Shown here in pieces: positions 6,247 through 7,477 of a stretch of 7,477 bases of DNA (the stretch's first letter is position 1; each line of letters begins with the position of its first letter). The stretch covers positions 1 through 7,477 of the forward strand of contig JAJPYW010000201.1 in NCBI GenBank assembly GCA_021204715.1, written 5' to 3'. The position numbers and the translations under genes are program-made. The DNA is from Prevotellaceae bacterium. GTDB lineage: Bacteria > Bacteroidota > Bacteroidia > Bacteroidales > Bacteroidaceae. The notes below the pieces were generated by a model. It was not told the DNA's origin and did no database searches. It saw nothing but the letters and a program-made list of their open reading frames with translations.

Positions 6247-6539
6247 TTATTGTCTATATTCCTCAACCGCCGCACAATTAACCCGCTGTTTCCCTCCTGC
6301 CGTCTGAATAGAAGGGGGGGGTGACAATTTGTCCCCACCCTTCGGCCAATAAGGGATCACGCTTCTTCATTTTTTTTAATATAGTCAGTAGGGTTGACAC
6401 TGTCAGTCAACGCCTCCACTACATCCACTACTGAGAAATACCATTCCTCCCGTTCATCATCCCATACTGTCCTGACTCTCTTCTCTTCAAAGAGTTTCAA
6501 TGTCTCTTTCTTTGTCATAAGCAATTCTTCTTTTGCCAT
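6247..6539 (-). pseudogene. Broken Bro-N (BRO family N-terminal) domain gene
   Basis: The first frame encodes a Bro-N start: TKKETLKLFEEKRVRTVWDD, then EEWYFSVVDVVEALTDSVNP and TDYIKK, after which it stops at 6357. An A8 run (6370-6377 on the plus strand as T8) has one base too many. With A7 the frame continues as YIKKMKKRDPLLAEGWGQIVTP, the usual family sequence. A C8 run (6314-6321 as G8) again adds one base; with C7 it continues as SIQTAGGKQRVNCA. Both shifts repaired give only about 96 residues, ending VEEYRQ, where family members go on into the FRIIQSIPSPKAEPFK region. That part and the whole C-terminal half are missing. Bro-N proteins are common as phage-type antirepressors and as stray genes in Bacteroidales. 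The start is either 6539 or, more like relatives, ATG 6518. The DNA is visibly more AT-rich than its neighbours, which suggests transfer. Confidence 0.85.
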
Positions 6540-6540
6540 G

Positions 6541-6548
6541 CAAATATA
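6541..6548 (-). promoter_or_regulatory. -7 box TATATTTG of the Bro-N remnant
   Basis: TATATTTG on the minus strand fits TAnnTTTG exactly but lies one base before ATG 6539. Transcription would then start inside that first frame. This favours ATG 6518 (MTKKETLK) as the original start, with a leader of about 15-20 nt. No TTTG -33 element stands at the usual 19-21 nt spacing; one is found at 25 nt (6574-6577). Confidence 0.4.
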
Positions 6549-6620
6549 TAAAAACTTCCGTCATCTACACACACAAAGGACGATACATCGACATTCAACA
6601 AGTAAAACTGTGCGCTAAAA

Positions 6621-6652
6621 TTTCGGCTTGCCCGAAAGAATGTGTACTTTTG
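6621..6652 (+). promoter_or_regulatory. Bacteroidetes-type promoter of obg
   Basis: TACTTTTG (6645-6652) matches the -7 consensus TAnnTTTG. A weak -33 element TTTC (6621-6624) stands 20 nt upstream, the normal spacing. Transcription would start at about 6658, giving a leader of under 20 nt before ATG 6675, typical for this phylum. Position, orientation and the lack of a Shine-Dalgarno sequence all agree. Confidence 0.7.
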
Positions 6653-6674
6653 CCGCAGTAAAGAACAACCCATC

Positions 6675-7477
6675 ATGGCTGAATCGAACTTTGTAGACTA
6701 CGTGAAGATATACTGCCGCTCGGGCAAGGGAGGAAGAGGTTCGGCCCACCTGCACCGCGCCAAGTACATACCCAACGGCGGTCCCGACGGCGGCGACGGC
6801 GGACGTGGCGGGCACGTCATCCTGCGCGGCAACCGCAACTACTGGACGCTGCTGCACCTGCGTTACGAACGCCACATATTGGCCGGACATGGCCAAGCCG
6901 GTTCCAAGAACCGCAGCTTCGGCAAGGACGGCACCGACAAGATAGTGGACGTGCCATGCGGCACGGTGGTGTACAACGCCGAAACCGGCGCTTTTATCTG
7001 CGACGTTACCGAGCACGGACAGCAAGTAGTCCTGCTTAAAGGCGGACGCGGCGGATTGGGCAACTGGCACTTCAAGAGTCCCACCCTGCAAGCCCCGCGG
7101 TTTGCCCAGCCGGGCGAGCCCATGCAAGAACTCACCGTCATATTGGAATTGAAACTCTTGGCCGACGTAGGCTTGGTGGGCTTTCCCAATGCCGGCAAGT
7201 CCACGCTGCTCTCCACCGTTTCCTCGGCCAAGCCCAAGATAGCCAACTATCCCTTCACCACGTTGGAGCCCAGCTTGGGCATCGTCCCCTACCACGACGG
7301 CAAGTCGTTCGTCATGGCCGACATACCCGGCATCATCGAAGGAGCCAGCGAAGGCAAAGGCTTGGGCTTGCGCTTCCTGCGCCACATCGAGCGCAATTCC
7401 CTGCTGCTCTTCATGGTGCCGGTAGACAGCGACGACATCCGCCACGAGTATGAAGTGTTGCTCAACGAGCTGAATAC
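6675..7477 (+). CDS. obg: GTPase Obg (CgtA), 3' end cut by the window
   Basis: Obg is an essential GTP-binding protein that associates with the large ribosomal subunit and links ribosome assembly to growth state and ppGpp. The first 267 residues are present, of a family length near 385-390. Residues 1 to about 158 form the glycine-rich Obg fold ([11 protein letters not shown] 36-46, [10 protein letters not shown] 121-130). The G domain follows: G1 P-loop GFPNAGKST at 169-177, switch [12 protein letters not shown] at 192-202 and G3 DIPGIIEGA at 216-224. The NKxD motif and any C-terminal domain lie beyond the right edge. ATG 6675 gives the family's normal N-terminus ([15 protein letters not shown]) and sits just after a -7 box. 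Adenylate kinase often precedes obg in relatives; here the Bro-N remnant and its own promoter precede it. Confidence 0.97.
   Translation, partial: MAESNFVDYVKIYCRSGKGGRGSAHLHRAKYIPNGGPDGGDGGRGGHVILRGNRNYWTLLHLRYERHILAGHGQAGSKNRSFGKDGTDKIVDVPCGTVVYNAETGAFICDVTEHGQQVVLLKGGRGGLGNWHFKSPTLQAPRFAQPGEPMQELTVILELKLLADVGLVGFPNAGKSTLLSTVSSAKPKIANYPFTTLEPSLGIVPYHDGKSFVMADIPGIIEGASEGKGLGLRFLRHIERNSLLLFMVPVDSDDIRHEYEVLLNELN

Noticed and set aside
6615..7445. 276-residue minus-strand open frame
   Set aside because: Antisense to obg, whose GTPase motifs and start context are unmistakable.

Overview
This window looks like a chromosomal segment from a fairly GC-rich member of the order Bacteroidales. The protein families read like Bacteroides relatives: a secreted family 3 glycoside hydrolase with a PA14 insert, an Obg GTPase, an RNase HII and a small Bro-N protein. 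Genes lack Shine-Dalgarno sequences. Several starts are preceded by the Bacteroidetes -7 box TAnnTTTG (TACTTTTG before obg, TATCTTTG before the hydrolase, TATATTTG before the Bro remnant). The genus cannot be fixed from the sequence alone.

Layout, left to right. Positions 1-413 hold no convincing gene but are rich in repeats: a 23-bp repeat pair at the left edge, a G-quadruplex-type motif, and four tandem copies of a 45-46 bp unit that end just before the stop codon of the first gene. Then come five intact genes, all on the minus strand, so transcription runs right to left: an ABC transporter ATPase of the FecE/BtuD type (414-1463), a secreted GH3 glycosidase (1622-4231), a Nudix hydrolase (4619-5167), a 99-residue protein of unknown function (5175-5474) and RNase HII (5554-6162). 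A broken Bro-N gene (6247-6539, minus) follows. The plus-strand obg gene starts at 6675 and runs off the right edge.

How the genes relate. The order rnhB, small protein, Nudix looks like one transcription unit: gaps are 79 and 7 nt and no -7 box is seen inside it. The GH3 gene has its own -7 box after a 387-nt gap and a likely terminator after its stop, so it looks independently expressed. The ABC ATPase stands alone: no permease or binding protein is next to it in the window. The obg gene has its own promoter pointing right. This is mostly housekeeping and ordinary accessory genes; I do not see a new multi-gene system.

Points most worth a second look are: a clamp-binding-like peptide QLSLDF at the very C-terminus of RNase HII; a Bro-N gene killed by two one-base expansions of homopolymer runs within about 60 bp and also cut short; the 45-bp tandem repeat block; and the orphan ATPase with a long C-terminal extension and no usual Q-loop glutamine.
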